The position numbers were made by a program, and so were the translations under genes. This document shows positions 28,415-37,331 of a stretch of 64,000 nucleotides of DNA, one piece after another; the first letter of the stretch is position 1; the number at the start of each line of letters is the position of its first letter. This stretch comes from Chelatococcus sp. YT9 (lineage in GTDB: Bacteria; Pseudomonadota; Alphaproteobacteria; Rhizobiales; Beijerinckiaceae). The stretch lies in contig NZ_JAHBRW010000002.1 of assembly GCF_018398315.1 (NCBI RefSeq), forward strand, positions 1,948,911 to 2,012,910, written 5' to 3'. The notes under the pieces were generated by a model. The model was not told where the DNA came from, did not search any database, and saw only the letters and a program-made list of their open reading frames with translations.

Positions 28415-29188
28415 TCAGGTGAAGGCGTGAGACCGCGCGAGGCGCTCGCCCCAGCCCTCACCCTCGACCCACCGAAGTAACCCATCTCGGGTCGCCGTTG
28501 ACGGATCCCGCAGCGCTATCGCTTTCCAGCCCAGGCAGAGCATGCAGGAGAGCACCGGCGCCTTCCCGATGAACGGCACATGCGCGATGGCGTCGAGGGT
28601 CGGCATCCCTGTGCCAAGCATCAGCACCGCGTCAATGTCCTGGCCCTCAAGGCTTCTGACCGCCTTCTCGGCCGCCATTGCATCGAGGCTATAGATCGGG
28701 TGGAAATCGCTCGATTCGCGGTAGGCGCTCGCCTCGGCCGCCACGGTGAAGCCGCGCGATTCCCAGTAGCTTGCACTCTCGGCGTCAAGGGCCGAGTTAT
28801 AAGGGGAGACAAGGCCGATCCGCTTCGCGCCCAAGGCCCGTAACGCATCGACAGAGGCGGTCGCCCCAGTGAAGGCGGGAACACCCGCGCGCGTTTCAAT
28901 ATCGGAGATCAACGCGTCTTCGCTATCCTTGCCTATCAGATAGGACGCTCCCGTGCAGGCGATTGCAATCCCATTGATGGGCGCGTTCGCGAACTGCGCC
29001 AAAGGCGCAGGAAACTGGGCCATATAGTCAAGCAGCCGCGCCGTGATGGTATCCTTTCCGCTCACCATCCGCGCATTGATCCAGGCGTAGCCCGGGGGGG
29101 TCAGCAGGGCAATTTCCGGTTCGACCGTGGTGTTGGCCTGGGGCGTGAAGACGCCAAGAAGCCCCTTCGGTGCATAGGCGACTGACAT
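28415..29188 (-). CDS. Asp/Glu racemase-superfamily protein, maleate cis-trans isomerase-like
   Basis: About 257 residues. Two cysteines sit in the positions used by maleate isomerase, arylmalonate decarboxylase and aspartate racemase: Cys78 in GIAIACTGASYLIG and Cys215 in APVLSCMLCLGWKA. The N-terminus GLLGVFTPQANTTVEPE is typical of maleate isomerase relatives. The ATG at 29188 follows GAGGA by ten bases; a longer frame upstream is not supported. It diverges from the importer at 29309 across a GTTGT/ACAAC operator, so it probably belongs to the same regulon. Maleate-to-fumarate conversion would fit the ending of an aromatic or N-heterocycle pathway; this is inference. Confidence 0.82.
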   Translation of the reverse strand: MSVAYAPKGLLGVFTPQANTTVEPEIALLTPPGYAWINARMVSGKDTITARLLDYMAQFPAPLAQFANAPINGIAIACTGASYLIGKDSEDALISDIETRAGVPAFTGATASVDALRALGAKRIGLVSPYNSALDAESASYWESRGFTVAAEASAYRESSDFHPIYSLDAMAAEKAVRSLEGQDIDAVLMLGTGMPTLDAIAHVPFIGKAPVLSCMLCLGWKAIALRDPSTATRDGLLRWVEGEGWGERLARSHAFT

Positions 29189-29258
29189 GGCACTCAATTC
29201 CTCGCGATCGGCGCTCGCCATCAAAAATAAATTTGCCACGGAAAATGTATTCCGTTTA

Positions 29259-29273
29259 GTTGTATTAAACAAC
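29259..29273. promoter_or_regulatory. GTTGT-N5-ACAAC inverted repeat, candidate GntR operator
   Basis: GTTGT (29259-29263) and ACAAC (29269-29273) flank ATTAA in the divergent promoter between the isomerase-like gene and the ABC ATPase. HutC-subfamily GntR regulators favour AT-rich symmetric sites of this kind. A closely matching repeat occurs at 35314-35335 in the other divergent promoter of this cluster, and a HutC-type regulator lies between them at 31109. Confidence 0.55.
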
Positions 29274-29308
29274 AGACATCTTATTCGCCGGAATGGGAAT
29301 GCATCGCC

Positions 29309-30154
29309 ATGATTGAGACCGCGGCTCCAAGGGCACGCGCTATCGAGAGACAGGCCAGCGGGGTTGCGCCAAGCCAGGGCGCTATCCGGATGGAGCAGTT
29401 GGAAAAGTGGTATGGGACGCGTGATGCCAGGGTGCACGCGCTTGCGCCGACTGACCTCACGATCCCGGAGGGCGAGCTTCTTGTGCTGCTCGGCCCGTCC
29501 GGCTGTGGGAAGACCACGCTGCTGCGCATGATCGGCGGATTGATCGAGCCGACGTCGGGCAACCTCCTGGTCGAGGGCCGCCCTCTTTGGCGAGACGGCG
29601 CTCGGCAAAACGAGGTCCTGTCCGAACTCGGGATGGTGTTCCAGGAGGCCAATCTCTTCCCCTGGCTCACGATCGAGGACAACGTCGCGCTGCCGCTCGA
29701 ACTGAAGGGCGTCCCGAAGGCCGAACGTCGCGCGGCCGCAGCGAAATTGCTCAAGATGGTAGGCATCGGCGGCTTCGAGAAGCGCTGGCCACGGGAGCTC
29801 TCAGGCGGCATGCGCCAACGCGCGGCCATCGCGCGGGCCCTATCCTACGACCCGCACATCCTCCTGATGGACGAGCCGTTCGGCGCCCTCGACGCCATGA
29901 CGCGAGACCAGATGAATCTTGAACTGCAGCGCATCTGGAGCGAGACCGGCAAGACCGTGGTTCTGGTGACACATTCGATCAGCGAAGCGGTGTTCCTGGC
30001 TGACCGGATCGTCCTCTTGTCGCCGCGGCCGGGAAAGATCGACACGATTGTCGATGTCGACCTGCCGAGGCCAAGGACGGGCGAGACACAAGGCTCGCCG
30101 GCCTTCCAGGACTATGTCCGCAGGCTACATCACCGCCTGGCCGAGATTTCCTGA
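29309..30154 (+). CDS. ABC transporter ATP-binding protein (NitT/TauT type)
   Basis: A 281-residue importer ATPase of the nitrate/sulfonate/taurine class. Walker A is LLGPSGCGKTTLLRMIGG, the signature is ELSGGMRQRAAIARAL, and Walker B is ILLMDEPFGALDAMTRDQM; the post-Walker B VTHSISEAVFLADRI stretch is diagnostic. It is followed by its permease at 30191 after 36 bases. The matching binding protein is encoded on the opposite strand at 31940-32950. Confidence 0.92.
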   Translation: MIETAAPRARAIERQASGVAPSQGAIRMEQLEKWYGTRDARVHALAPTDLTIPEGELLVLLGPSGCGKTTLLRMIGGLIEPTSGNLLVEGRPLWRDGARQNEVLSELGMVFQEANLFPWLTIEDNVALPLELKGVPKAERRAAAAKLLKMVGIGGFEKRWPRELSGGMRQRAAIARALSYDPHILLMDEPFGALDAMTRDQMNLELQRIWSETGKTVVLVTHSISEAVFLADRIVLLSPRPGKIDTIVDVDLPRPRTGETQGSPAFQDYVRRLHHRLAEIS

Positions 30155-30190
30155 AACCCGTCACGCCGCTTCGACTTTGCGCAGGAGCGC

Positions 30191-30991
30191 ATGATGAATA
30201 AGCAGTCCATCTTCCATCCCTCCAATAGGACCAAGCTCCTTCCCTACGTCACGACGCCGGTGCTGGTGGTCCTGATCATCCTGATCTGGCACAGCTACGT
30301 TGCGATATCGGGGGTTTCGCCCTTCATCCTGCCGAGCCCTCGATCGGTTTGGACGGCCTGGGTCGCCATGCTTTACGACCCGCGCGCGTGGAACCACACC
30401 CTCATGACGGTCTATGCGACGCTTACGGGCTTCGCCTGGGCGCTTGTCATCGGGGTCGGGCTGGGGGTTCTGATCGGCCGTTTCCGGTGGCTTGAACAAA
30501 CGCTCAATCCGTTCATCGTAGCGACGCAGGTGGTGCCGAAGGTCGCCTTCGTGCCCCTGTTCGTCGTCTGGTTCGGCTTCGGACTCACCTCCAAGGTCAT
30601 TGTCGCCGCGGTCCTCGCCTTCTTCCCCATCCTCACCAATACGGTGCTAGGGGTGAAATCGGTCGACGCCGGTCATCGAGATGTCGCCACCAGCCTCAAT
30701 GCAACAAGCTGGCAGCGTTTCCGCCGGCTCGAGCTGCCCTCTTCCCTTCCCTATATCCTGACCGGCATGGAGGTCGGCATCGTGCTCGCCATCATCGGCG
30801 CGATCGTCGGGGAATATCTCGGCGGGACGCAGGGCCTCGGCTATATGATGATCGCCCGCATGAACGCCTTCGCGACCAACGAACTCTTTGCGGTCATCAT
30901 CCATATGACGCTGCTCGGCTTCATCTTCTATTTCGCCATCGGCGCCCTGCGCCGCGTCCTCATTCCGTGGCACCAGTCCACTCAGCGCTGA
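30191..30991 (+). CDS. ABC transporter permease (NitT/TauT type)
   Basis: A 266-residue inner-membrane permease with about six helices. The cytoplasmic coupling region is AGHRDVATSLNATSWQRFRRLELPSSLPY (in overlapping runs), the EAA-loop equivalent of this family. FVPLFVVWFGFGLTSKV and IGAIVGEYLGGTQGLGYMM are also characteristic. The start at 30191 is preceded by AGGAG. It forms an importer with the ATPase upstream and the binding protein at 31940-32950. Confidence 0.92.
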   Translation: MMNKQSIFHPSNRTKLLPYVTTPVLVVLIILIWHSYVAISGVSPFILPSPRSVWTAWVAMLYDPRAWNHTLMTVYATLTGFAWALVIGVGLGVLIGRFRWLEQTLNPFIVATQVVPKVAFVPLFVVWFGFGLTSKVIVAAVLAFFPILTNTVLGVKSVDAGHRDVATSLNATSWQRFRRLELPSSLPYILTGMEVGIVLAIIGAIVGEYLGGTQGLGYMMIARMNAFATNELFAVIIHMTLLGFIFYFAIGALRRVLIPWHQSTQR

Positions 30992-31108
30992 CACCGGGCG
31001 CCGGCCAGACCGGCGTCCCATTCATGGCACGGCCATTGACGTGGCGCCTGCTTGCATGACAATGCGCCCGATTGAAATGAGGCGGCGCTGTCTGCCGCCC
31101 AGGGACGG

Positions 31109-31900
31109 ATGATGGTGGACACAAGCAAGGAGATCGCAAAAGGACGCCGCGCCGGCCAGCCTCGCATCCAGCCCCTCTACCACCAGATCTACATTCACCT
31201 TCGTCAACTGCTGACAGAGACTGAACTCGACACCAGCAAGGCGCTTCCGTCTGAACCCGCGCTTGCCGCCCGTTATGGCGTGAGCCGGGTGACAATCCGC
31301 AAAACCCTTGACCAGTTGGAGAGCGAGGGGTTGGTCAACCGCGTTCATGGCAAGGGAACCTTCCCTGCTCGCGCCTCCGGCCCCCAGGACAAGGCGAATA
31401 TATCGAGCGGGCTCGACAACCTGCTGTCATTCGAGGCGCGCACCAGCGCGGTCAATCTCGGCTGGGAGATGGTAACGGCCGATGAGCCCATCGCGCGGCA
31501 GCTGGATAGCCGCGTCTGCCTGCGCATCACACGCCTGCGCAGCCGCGAGGGCGCGCCCATGTCATTTACAACGCTGCATGTTCCCGAGCGTTACGCGCAT
31601 CTCCTCAACGAGGAAGAGACAGCGGACGAGCCCATCGTGCGGGCGCTGGACCGGAAGGGCGTCTCCGCCCAGCGCGCCGAACAGGTCATTAGCGCCATAG
31701 CCGCGTCGGCCATGTTGGCCCGCCAGCTTCACGTGAAGGCGGGATCGCCCCTCATCGTCATGCGGCGTGTGCTCTTCGACCAGAGCCACGTCCCGGTGCT
31801 CCACCAGGAAAGCCGCTATCCGCCGGATCGATTCGAGTATCGTATGACGCTCAGCCGCCTGAGCGTCGGGCCCGTCGCACAATGGGGCCCGACTGCATGA
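31109..31900 (+). CDS. GntR-family transcriptional regulator, HutC/UTRA type
   Basis: A 263-residue regulator. The N-terminal winged helix includes ALPSEPALAARYGVSRVTIR and TLDQLESEGLVNRVHGKGTF (about residues 47-89), and the C-terminal UTRA ligand domain runs from about 105 onward. It is the third gene of the ATPase-permease transcript and lies convergent to the binding-protein operon. It probably senses the imported compound or a product and controls both divergent promoters, at 29259-29273 and 35314-35335, which share a GTTGT/ACAAC repeat. Confidence 0.9.
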   Translation: MMVDTSKEIAKGRRAGQPRIQPLYHQIYIHLRQLLTETELDTSKALPSEPALAARYGVSRVTIRKTLDQLESEGLVNRVHGKGTFPARASGPQDKANISSGLDNLLSFEARTSAVNLGWEMVTADEPIARQLDSRVCLRITRLRSREGAPMSFTTLHVPERYAHLLNEEETADEPIVRALDRKGVSAQRAEQVISAIAASAMLARQLHVKAGSPLIVMRRVLFDQSHVPVLHQESRYPPDRFEYRMTLSRLSVGPVAQWGPTA

Positions 31901-31939
31901 GATCCAAGGACCAAGGTCGGGACGAGGCGTCCAGTCGCA

Positions 31940-32950
31940 TCAGCTCTTGAGAGCCTGGTCGATATAGGTGTTGGTATAGAAGACCTCCGGATTGGTCTCC
32001 TTGGACATGTCGGAGGCACGCAGGGTCGCCAGTCCCTCGGCCCATAGCTTCGGCACATTGCGCATGAGATTATCGCGGCCCTGGGACAGCCAGAGTTCAT
32101 TGGCAGACGTTTTCACGATCGCCGCGAGTTCCTGCTTGTTATCGAGACGAGCAATCTCGAACATCTTGGCGGCACGATCGAAGATCGGCCCTGTGGGCTG
32201 TGTGATCAGCTCGTCCACCGATCCCTTGAGCGCCCGCAGAATCCGAACAAACTGATCGGGGTTCTTGTCCAGCGCTTCGCGCGTGGCGGCGTAACCCTGC
32301 CCCGGCATCGGCGCATAGCGATCCGTCGACCATACCTCGATTGGCTCACCCATCTCTCGCAGAGCCACAACCACATTGATCGAGCAGATGAAGCAATCGA
32401 TACGGCCCGCCTTGACGAACTGGAGCGCTGCCGGCGTATCGCCCGACACCTCCCGCTTCACCTCGGATGGGGCAATCCCGACTTTGTGGAGCATGAGGTC
32501 GAGGAAGATCTCCGTCGATCCACCGACGGATACGAGACCAACCGTCTTGCCCTTCAGGTCTTCCGCGCCCTTGATCGGCTTCGCCTTAGGCGACACCACA
32601 TGGAACGTGGAGCCCTGGTAGAGCGTCGAGATGCAGACGAGATTTGCGGGAGAAGCGGCCATGGCCCGCATTTGCTCGATCGAGGAAATGCGGATGAGGG
32701 CTGTCTTGCCGGCGATGAGCTGCTGCAGCGCCTGCGAGCCGCCGCGCCCGGCCTGAAGATCGACGTCCAGTCCTTCCTTCGCAAAGAAGCCACCCGACAC
32801 GGCATTCATCATTTCGATGAAATTCGGCCCAAAGGCGAAGGGCGTCAGGATGGTGATCTTGCTTTTCTCCTGCGCCCGGAGAATGGCGGGCGCACTGAAC
32901 ATGGTGGCCCCGGCTAGGGCGGTTTTCAAAACGAGGCGACGCGTTGGCAT
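31940..32950 (-). CDS. ABC transporter substrate-binding protein (NitT/TauT, NMT1/THI5-like)
   Basis: A 336-residue periplasmic type II binding protein. The N-terminus MPTRRLVLKTALAGATMF has a twin-arginine-like motif and APAILRAQ as cleavage region. The mature start SKITILTPFAFGPNFIEMMN and the GRGGSQALQQLIAGKTAL stretch are typical of the NMT1/SsuA-like family. It is the last gene of the leftward SDR-aldehyde dehydrogenase operon, on the opposite strand from its ATPase and permease. That split is unusual but is explained if one regulator controls both transcripts. Confidence 0.9.
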   Translation of the reverse strand: MPTRRLVLKTALAGATMFSAPAILRAQEKSKITILTPFAFGPNFIEMMNAVSGGFFAKEGLDVDLQAGRGGSQALQQLIAGKTALIRISSIEQMRAMAASPANLVCISTLYQGSTFHVVSPKAKPIKGAEDLKGKTVGLVSVGGSTEIFLDLMLHKVGIAPSEVKREVSGDTPAALQFVKAGRIDCFICSINVVVALREMGEPIEVWSTDRYAPMPGQGYAATREALDKNPDQFVRILRALKGSVDELITQPTGPIFDRAAKMFEIARLDNKQELAAIVKTSANELWLSQGRDNLMRNVPKLWAEGLATLRASDMSKETNPEVFYTNTYIDQALKS

Positions 32951-32980
32951 GATGTCCTCACTCTGGTGTTATTGTCGGCT

Positions 32981-34492
32981 TCAGGATTTCATCCCGATCT
33001 TTTTCACGGTGATCGGGGCGGTGGGAACAGTGACTGTTTTGATCTCGGTGTAGAATTGCTCGCTGGCTTGGCCGCCCTCCCGGCCGACACCAGAATCCTT
33101 GTAGCCGCCGAAGGGCGCGCGCAGCTCGCGCGTCATTGTCGTGTTCACCCAGACAACGCCCGATTTCAGGTCGCGCGTAGCGGCCTCGACTGTCGGCAGG
33201 TGATCCGACCAGAGATAAGACACGAGCCCGAATGTCGTGTCATTGGCCATTCGCATCGCCTCGTCGTAGCTATCGAAGGTGAGGAACGCAGCAAAGGGGC
33301 CGAAGATTTCGTCCTGGCAAACGCGCGCGTCGTTCGAGCGGGCAAGCACTGCCGTCGGTTCCACGAAATAGCCGCCCGCGAGATCGCCCTCCATGGTCGC
33401 AGCGACTCCACCGGTCAACACCTCCGCGCCCTCGGCACGGGCAATATCCGCAAAGGACAACACGCGGTCGCGATGGGCGGCTGACGCCAGCGGACCAAGC
33501 TCGGTCGCATCAAGCATGGGATCTCCGATCCGGATCTGGCGTGCACGCGCAACGAAGCGGGCGATGAAGTCATCCGCGATCGAACGCTCCAACAGAATGC
33601 GTGATCCCGCAAGGCATTGCTGGCCATTATTCGAGTAAATGCTCACCAGCGCCGCATCGAGCGCCCGGTCGATGTCGGCCGAGGCAAAGATGATGTTGGC
33701 GCTCTTCCCCCCAAGCTCCAACGTGCAGGGCTTCAGGCGCTGTGCGGCGAGCGCCATGATGTGGCGGCCGGTCTCCGTGCCTCCGGTGAAACTCACACGG
33801 TCAATGCCGGGATGTTTCACCAGGGCCTCGCCGGTGACAGGCCCCCGGCCATTGACGATATTTACGACGCCCGGCGGAAGGCCGGCCTCGTGCAGGAGTT
33901 CGACGAAGCGACGCAACGCCAGCGGTGTTTGCTCCGAAGGCTTCAGCACGCAGGTATTGCCGAATGCGATTGCCGCAGCCACCTTCATCGAGGCAAGGGC
34001 AGTCGGCGCGTTCCAGGGTGCAATGAGGGCAGCGACACCAACCGGTTCGCGCACCACAAGGGAGCGATAGCCGGCGCTCTGATCGTAGACGTCCCCCTTC
34101 GTCTGCCCGATATATTCGGCAAAGAACCGAAAGTTATAAGCAGCACGCTTGATCTGGCGCTCGCGCAACTCCCGCATCGAGACGCCGAGATTGAGGCATT
34201 CGAGCCGCGCCAGTTCCTCCGCATGATCGAGGATCCGCGCGTTGATCGCGAGCAGCATCTCCTGGCGCTTCTCGACCGGAAGACGCGCCCAGGCGCCGTC
34301 ATCAAAAACGCGACGGGCTGCCTGAACTGCGAGATCGACCTCGGCGGCGTCCGCCTCCAGGAGCTCGGCGATCTGGCCGCCCGTGGCAGGGTAATAGACC
34401 GGCATCCGATAGCCCGACGCAGGCAGAACCCGGCCATCAATGAGGCTTGTGACCTCGGTCGTATGAAGCGTGATCGGCGCGATAGCGTTCAT
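32981..34492 (-). CDS. Aldehyde dehydrogenase family protein
   Basis: A 503-residue NAD(P)-dependent aldehyde dehydrogenase. The glutamate motif is LELGGKSANIIF, the catalytic cysteine is in NNGQQCLAGSRIL, and FTGGTETGRHIM is the nucleotide-binding region. The C-terminus has APFGGYKDSGVGREGG as usual. Length and motifs match the hydroxymuconic-semialdehyde/betaine-aldehyde branch, though I cannot fix the substrate. It starts four bases after the SDR stop upstream and precedes the binding-protein gene by 30 bases. An aldehyde made by the SDR is a reasonable substrate. Confidence 0.93.
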   Translation of the reverse strand: MNAIAPITLHTTEVTSLIDGRVLPASGYRMPVYYPATGGQIAELLEADAAEVDLAVQAARRVFDDGAWARLPVEKRQEMLLAINARILDHAEELARLECLNLGVSMRELRERQIKRAAYNFRFFAEYIGQTKGDVYDQSAGYRSLVVREPVGVAALIAPWNAPTALASMKVAAAIAFGNTCVLKPSEQTPLALRRFVELLHEAGLPPGVVNIVNGRGPVTGEALVKHPGIDRVSFTGGTETGRHIMALAAQRLKPCTLELGGKSANIIFASADIDRALDAALVSIYSNNGQQCLAGSRILLERSIADDFIARFVARARQIRIGDPMLDATELGPLASAAHRDRVLSFADIARAEGAEVLTGGVAATMEGDLAGGYFVEPTAVLARSNDARVCQDEIFGPFAAFLTFDSYDEAMRMANDTTFGLVSYLWSDHLPTVEAATRDLKSGVVWVNTTMTRELRAPFGGYKDSGVGREGGQASEQFYTEIKTVTVPTAPITVKKIGMKS

Positions 34493-34496
34493 TGCG

Positions 34497-35261
34497 TCAA
34501 ACCATCAGCAGGCCGCCGTTCACGTGCAGGGTCTGGCCCGTCACGTACGCGGAGGCGTTGGAAAGGAGAAAGAGAATGGGCCCGACGACGTCTTCGGCGG
34601 TTGCAAGCCGCCCCAGAGGCACGGTCCGCAGATAGGCGTCGAGGTCGAGGCGCGTGGGCTTGCCATCGTCATCGCCACCGCGCCCCGTGCCACCTCGAAG
34701 GAAGGCGGTATCCACGGCCGAGGGGGCGACCGCATTCGCGCGAACATGGGGCGCGCCTTCCTGAGCGAGGAGCCGCGTCAGAGCGAGTACGCCAGCCTTC
34801 GAGACAGAGTAGGGCCCATAGCCCGGCGTTGGCTTAAGTGCGAGACCTGATGATGTGTTGACGATCGCTGGCGCCGTACCCCGCCGCAACAGAGGCATCG
34901 CGGCCCGTGCAATATGGAAGGCCGATAGCAGATTGCCATCGATCACTTCCTGCCAAAGCTCATCCGGCATCTCAGCGATCGGATGCCGCTCCCGCGCGAA
35001 GCCGACGAGGTTGACGAGCCCGTCGAGTGCGTCGACACGCTGCGCCACAGCCGTGAAGGCCTCTTTTACTGAGGCGCCGTCACTGGCGTCGAAGGCGAAG
35101 GCCGGCACGCCGGAGGGCGGTCGTTGCCGCTCGATGGAAGCTGCGAGATCGAGGACAACCGGAGCAGCCTGGCGATCGAGAAGCGCCCGGACAAGCGCCC
35201 GGCCGATGCCGCCACACCCACCGGCAACGACGATCCGCCGCCCTGTCCAATCACCGTCCAT
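34497..35261 (-). CDS. SDR family oxidoreductase
   Basis: A 254-residue short-chain dehydrogenase with VVAGGCGGIGRALVRALL as the cofactor loop, and the active site GYGPYSVSKAGVLALTRLL. The C-terminal YVTGQTLHVNGGLLMV is typical. It is the first gene of the leftward operon and reads away from the FAD hydroxylase across a 104-base divergent promoter. Coupled to the aldehyde dehydrogenase, it probably oxidises an alcohol side chain in two steps to the acid. Confidence 0.88.
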   Translation of the reverse strand: MDGDWTGRRIVVAGGCGGIGRALVRALLDRQAAPVVLDLAASIERQRPPSGVPAFAFDASDGASVKEAFTAVAQRVDALDGLVNLVGFARERHPIAEMPDELWQEVIDGNLLSAFHIARAAMPLLRRGTAPAIVNTSSGLALKPTPGYGPYSVSKAGVLALTRLLAQEGAPHVRANAVAPSAVDTAFLRGGTGRGGDDDGKPTRLDLDAYLRTVPLGRLATAEDVVGPILFLLSNASAYVTGQTLHVNGGLLMV

Positions 35262-35313
35262 TCCGCTCTGCCTCGCCGCGATCGCGCAACTCGTGCTTGA
35301 TCGTCGTCCCTAA

Positions 35314-35335
35314 GTTGTTTTATTGATAATACAAC
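35314..35335. promoter_or_regulatory. Imperfect 10-2-10 inverted repeat, second candidate GntR operator
   Basis: GTTGTTTTAT (35314-35323) pairs with ATAATACAAC (35326-35335) with one mismatch. It lies in the only AT-rich stretch of the divergent SDR/FAD-hydroxylase promoter. The GTTGT/ACAAC outer arms match the site at 29259-29273, although the spacing differs. A shared regulator is likely, with the HutC-type protein at 31109 as the candidate. Confidence 0.55.
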
Positions 35336-35365
35336 ACAAGAGCGCGTCAAGCCTGAAGAACCGAG

Positions 35366-36616
35366 ATGAAGGCGAAGATGGATAGAATCACGCGGTACGA
35401 CTGCGATGTGGTGGTCGTCGGCGGTGGCCCTGTTGGCCTCTGCCTTGCCTTGCTGCTTGCCAGGAAAGGCATCGAAGTCACCGTTGTGGAAAAGGAGCCG
35501 GACGTCTCCCTCGACCTTCGAGCCTCCACCTTTCATCCACCGACGCTCGATATGTTGGAGGGACTCGGCCTTGCTGAGACTCTGGTGGCGCAGGGGCTCG
35601 TCTGCCCGCATTGGCAGATCAGGCTACATCCCGACGGCGACAGGGCGATTTTCGACCTTTCCGTGCTGGACAAGGACACGACGCATCCCTACCGCCTGCA
35701 ATGTGAGCAGTGGAAACTCTCGCTCGCTCTCATGGACGCGCTGAAGAAGGAGCCCCGGGCACGCGTCCTATTCAGCCGTGAAGTGACAGGCTTCCTCCAG
35801 GATGAAGACGGCGTGACGGTATCGCTCGACAGCGGCGAGGGAGCAGACCACGGCAATGCGAAAGGCAATGGGGAGACCATCCGGGCGCGGCTCGTGGCCG
35901 GAACGGACGGCGCGCGGAGTACAATCCGCAAGGAACTTGGCCTCGAATTCGCTGGGCTGACCTATCCCGAAACAACGCTGCTCGTCACGACTCACTTCCC
36001 GTTCGAGGAGCATCTGGAAGGGATTTCCAACGTCTCCTATTGCTGGAAGGCGGATGGCAATTTTGCGCTTCTGAAGGTGCCCGGCCGCTGGCGCGTTTCG
36101 ATCTATCCGCGCGAGGACCTGCCGATCGAGGAGCAGCTGACCGAAGAGGCCATCGAGGCGAGCCTGCAGGTCATCGTGCCGCGCAGCGAGCGGTATGAGG
36201 TGATCGAGAAGCGGCCGTACCGCGTCCACCAGCGCATCGTCCCGTCCTATGTTCACGGACGGGTCGTGCTGGCGGGCGATGCCGCCCATCTCAATTCACC
36301 CTCCGGCGGCATGGGGCTGAACGGCGGCATCCACGATGCCTTCGAGCTGGCCGCCGCGCTCACCGCGATCCTGCAGGACCACGCCCCCCTGGATCGCCTT
36401 GACCTTTATGATCGCCGCCGCAGGCCAATCGCCCGTGATCAGATTCTCGCCCAGGCCGACGCCAACCGGGCACGCATGCGAGAAAAGGACCCGGAAAAGC
36501 GCCGCGAGATCCTTGCGAACCTGCAGGCGATCACCCGGGATCCCGAGCGGCTCTACGCCCATGTCCTGAAGAGCTCCATGATCGACGGCCTGCGCTTGGC
36601 AGCCGCCATCCAGTGA
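35366..36616 (+). CDS. FAD-dependent aromatic monooxygenase (PheA/TfdB-like)
   Basis: A 416-residue class A flavoprotein hydroxylase. It has the GxGxxG loop CDVVVVGGGPVGLCLALLLA (about 14-33), the DG motif AGTDGARSTIRKELG, and the GD motif VVLAGDAAHLNSPSGGMGLN. The catalysed step would be NAD(P)H- and O2-dependent hydroxylation of a phenolic or hydroxypyridine ring. The protein is shorter than phenol hydroxylases, lacking a long C-terminal thioredoxin-like domain. ATG 35378 (MDRITRY) is an alternative start. It is followed by an isochorismatase-type hydrolase after 14 bases. Pyridine-ring oxygenases of vitamin B6 breakdown belong to the same superfamily, but that identity is not shown here. 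Confidence 0.9.
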   Translation: MKAKMDRITRYDCDVVVVGGGPVGLCLALLLARKGIEVTVVEKEPDVSLDLRASTFHPPTLDMLEGLGLAETLVAQGLVCPHWQIRLHPDGDRAIFDLSVLDKDTTHPYRLQCEQWKLSLALMDALKKEPRARVLFSREVTGFLQDEDGVTVSLDSGEGADHGNAKGNGETIRARLVAGTDGARSTIRKELGLEFAGLTYPETTLLVTTHFPFEEHLEGISNVSYCWKADGNFALLKVPGRWRVSIYPREDLPIEEQLTEEAIEASLQVIVPRSERYEVIEKRPYRVHQRIVPSYVHGRVVLAGDAAHLNSPSGGMGLNGGIHDAFELAAALTAILQDHAPLDRLDLYDRRRRPIARDQILAQADANRARMREKDPEKRREILANLQAITRDPERLYAHVLKSSMIDGLRLAAAIQ

Positions 36617-36630
36617 GATTCGGGGGAGCG

Positions 36631-37317
36631 ATGCATAACGTCAGCATTCCGCAGTCGGTCGTTGCACGCGTGGTGGCCCGCCGCGGCACGGCGCATCCCT
36701 ATGCGAACTTCGATCCCAACCGCACGGCCCTTGTCGTCATTGACATGCAGAACGCCTTCATGATGCCGGAGGTCGCGCATGCGCTCTGCGCCAATGCGTC
36801 CGCCATCGTGCCGAACATCAACCGGCTGGCAGCGGCCCTGCGCGAGGCCGGCGGCAAGGTGTTCTGGATCAAGAACACCCACGACGAGGCCTGCTTCACC
36901 GAATGGTCCGTGATGTACGACCTTCTCCTGCCCGCCATGCGCGCCAGGCGGGTCGCGGCGATGACGGAGGGCTCGGTGGGGCATGAGCTGTGGGCCGGGC
37001 TCGATGTGCGGCCGGAGGACGCAATCGTCCGCAAATCGCGCTATTCCGCCTTCATCCAGGGCTCGTCCGATCTGGCGGAACGGCTGCGGGCGCAAGGGCT
37101 CGATACCGTGCTCATCACCGGCACCGTCACCAACACCTGCTGCGAGAGTTCCGCGCGGGATGCCATGATGCTTAATTTCAAGACCATCATGGTGACCGAT
37201 GGCAATGCAGCCCACACCGATGAGGAACACAACGCCTCCCTCACCGGCTTCTACCTCAATTTCGGCGACGTCATGTCGACCGATGAGCTTGTGGCGGCGA
37301 TGACAGCGCGTCGATAG
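36631..37317 (+). CDS. Isochorismatase-family cysteine hydrolase (probable amidohydrolase)
   Basis: A 228-residue protein with the full catalytic triad of the family: Asp38 in ALVVIDMQNAF, Lys135 in AIVRKSRYSAF and Cys170 in GTVTNTCCESSARDA. The cis-peptide-type V-T-N-T-C context is standard. Related enzymes include ureidoacrylate (RutB), N-carbamoylsarcosine and maleamate amidohydrolases. ATG 36631 is chosen because GGGGGAGCG precedes it directly; an in-frame GTG at 36613 overlaps the upstream stop region. Co-transcribed with the aromatic hydroxylase, it probably removes ammonia or a carbamoyl group from a ring-cleavage product. Confidence 0.9.
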   Translation: MHNVSIPQSVVARVVARRGTAHPYANFDPNRTALVVIDMQNAFMMPEVAHALCANASAIVPNINRLAAALREAGGKVFWIKNTHDEACFTEWSVMYDLLLPAMRARRVAAMTEGSVGHELWAGLDVRPEDAIVRKSRYSAFIQGSSDLAERLRAQGLDTVLITGTVTNTCCESSARDAMMLNFKTIMVTDGNAAHTDEEHNASLTGFYLNFGDVMSTDELVAAMTARR

Positions 37318-37331
37318 GAACCGCCGGCCCT

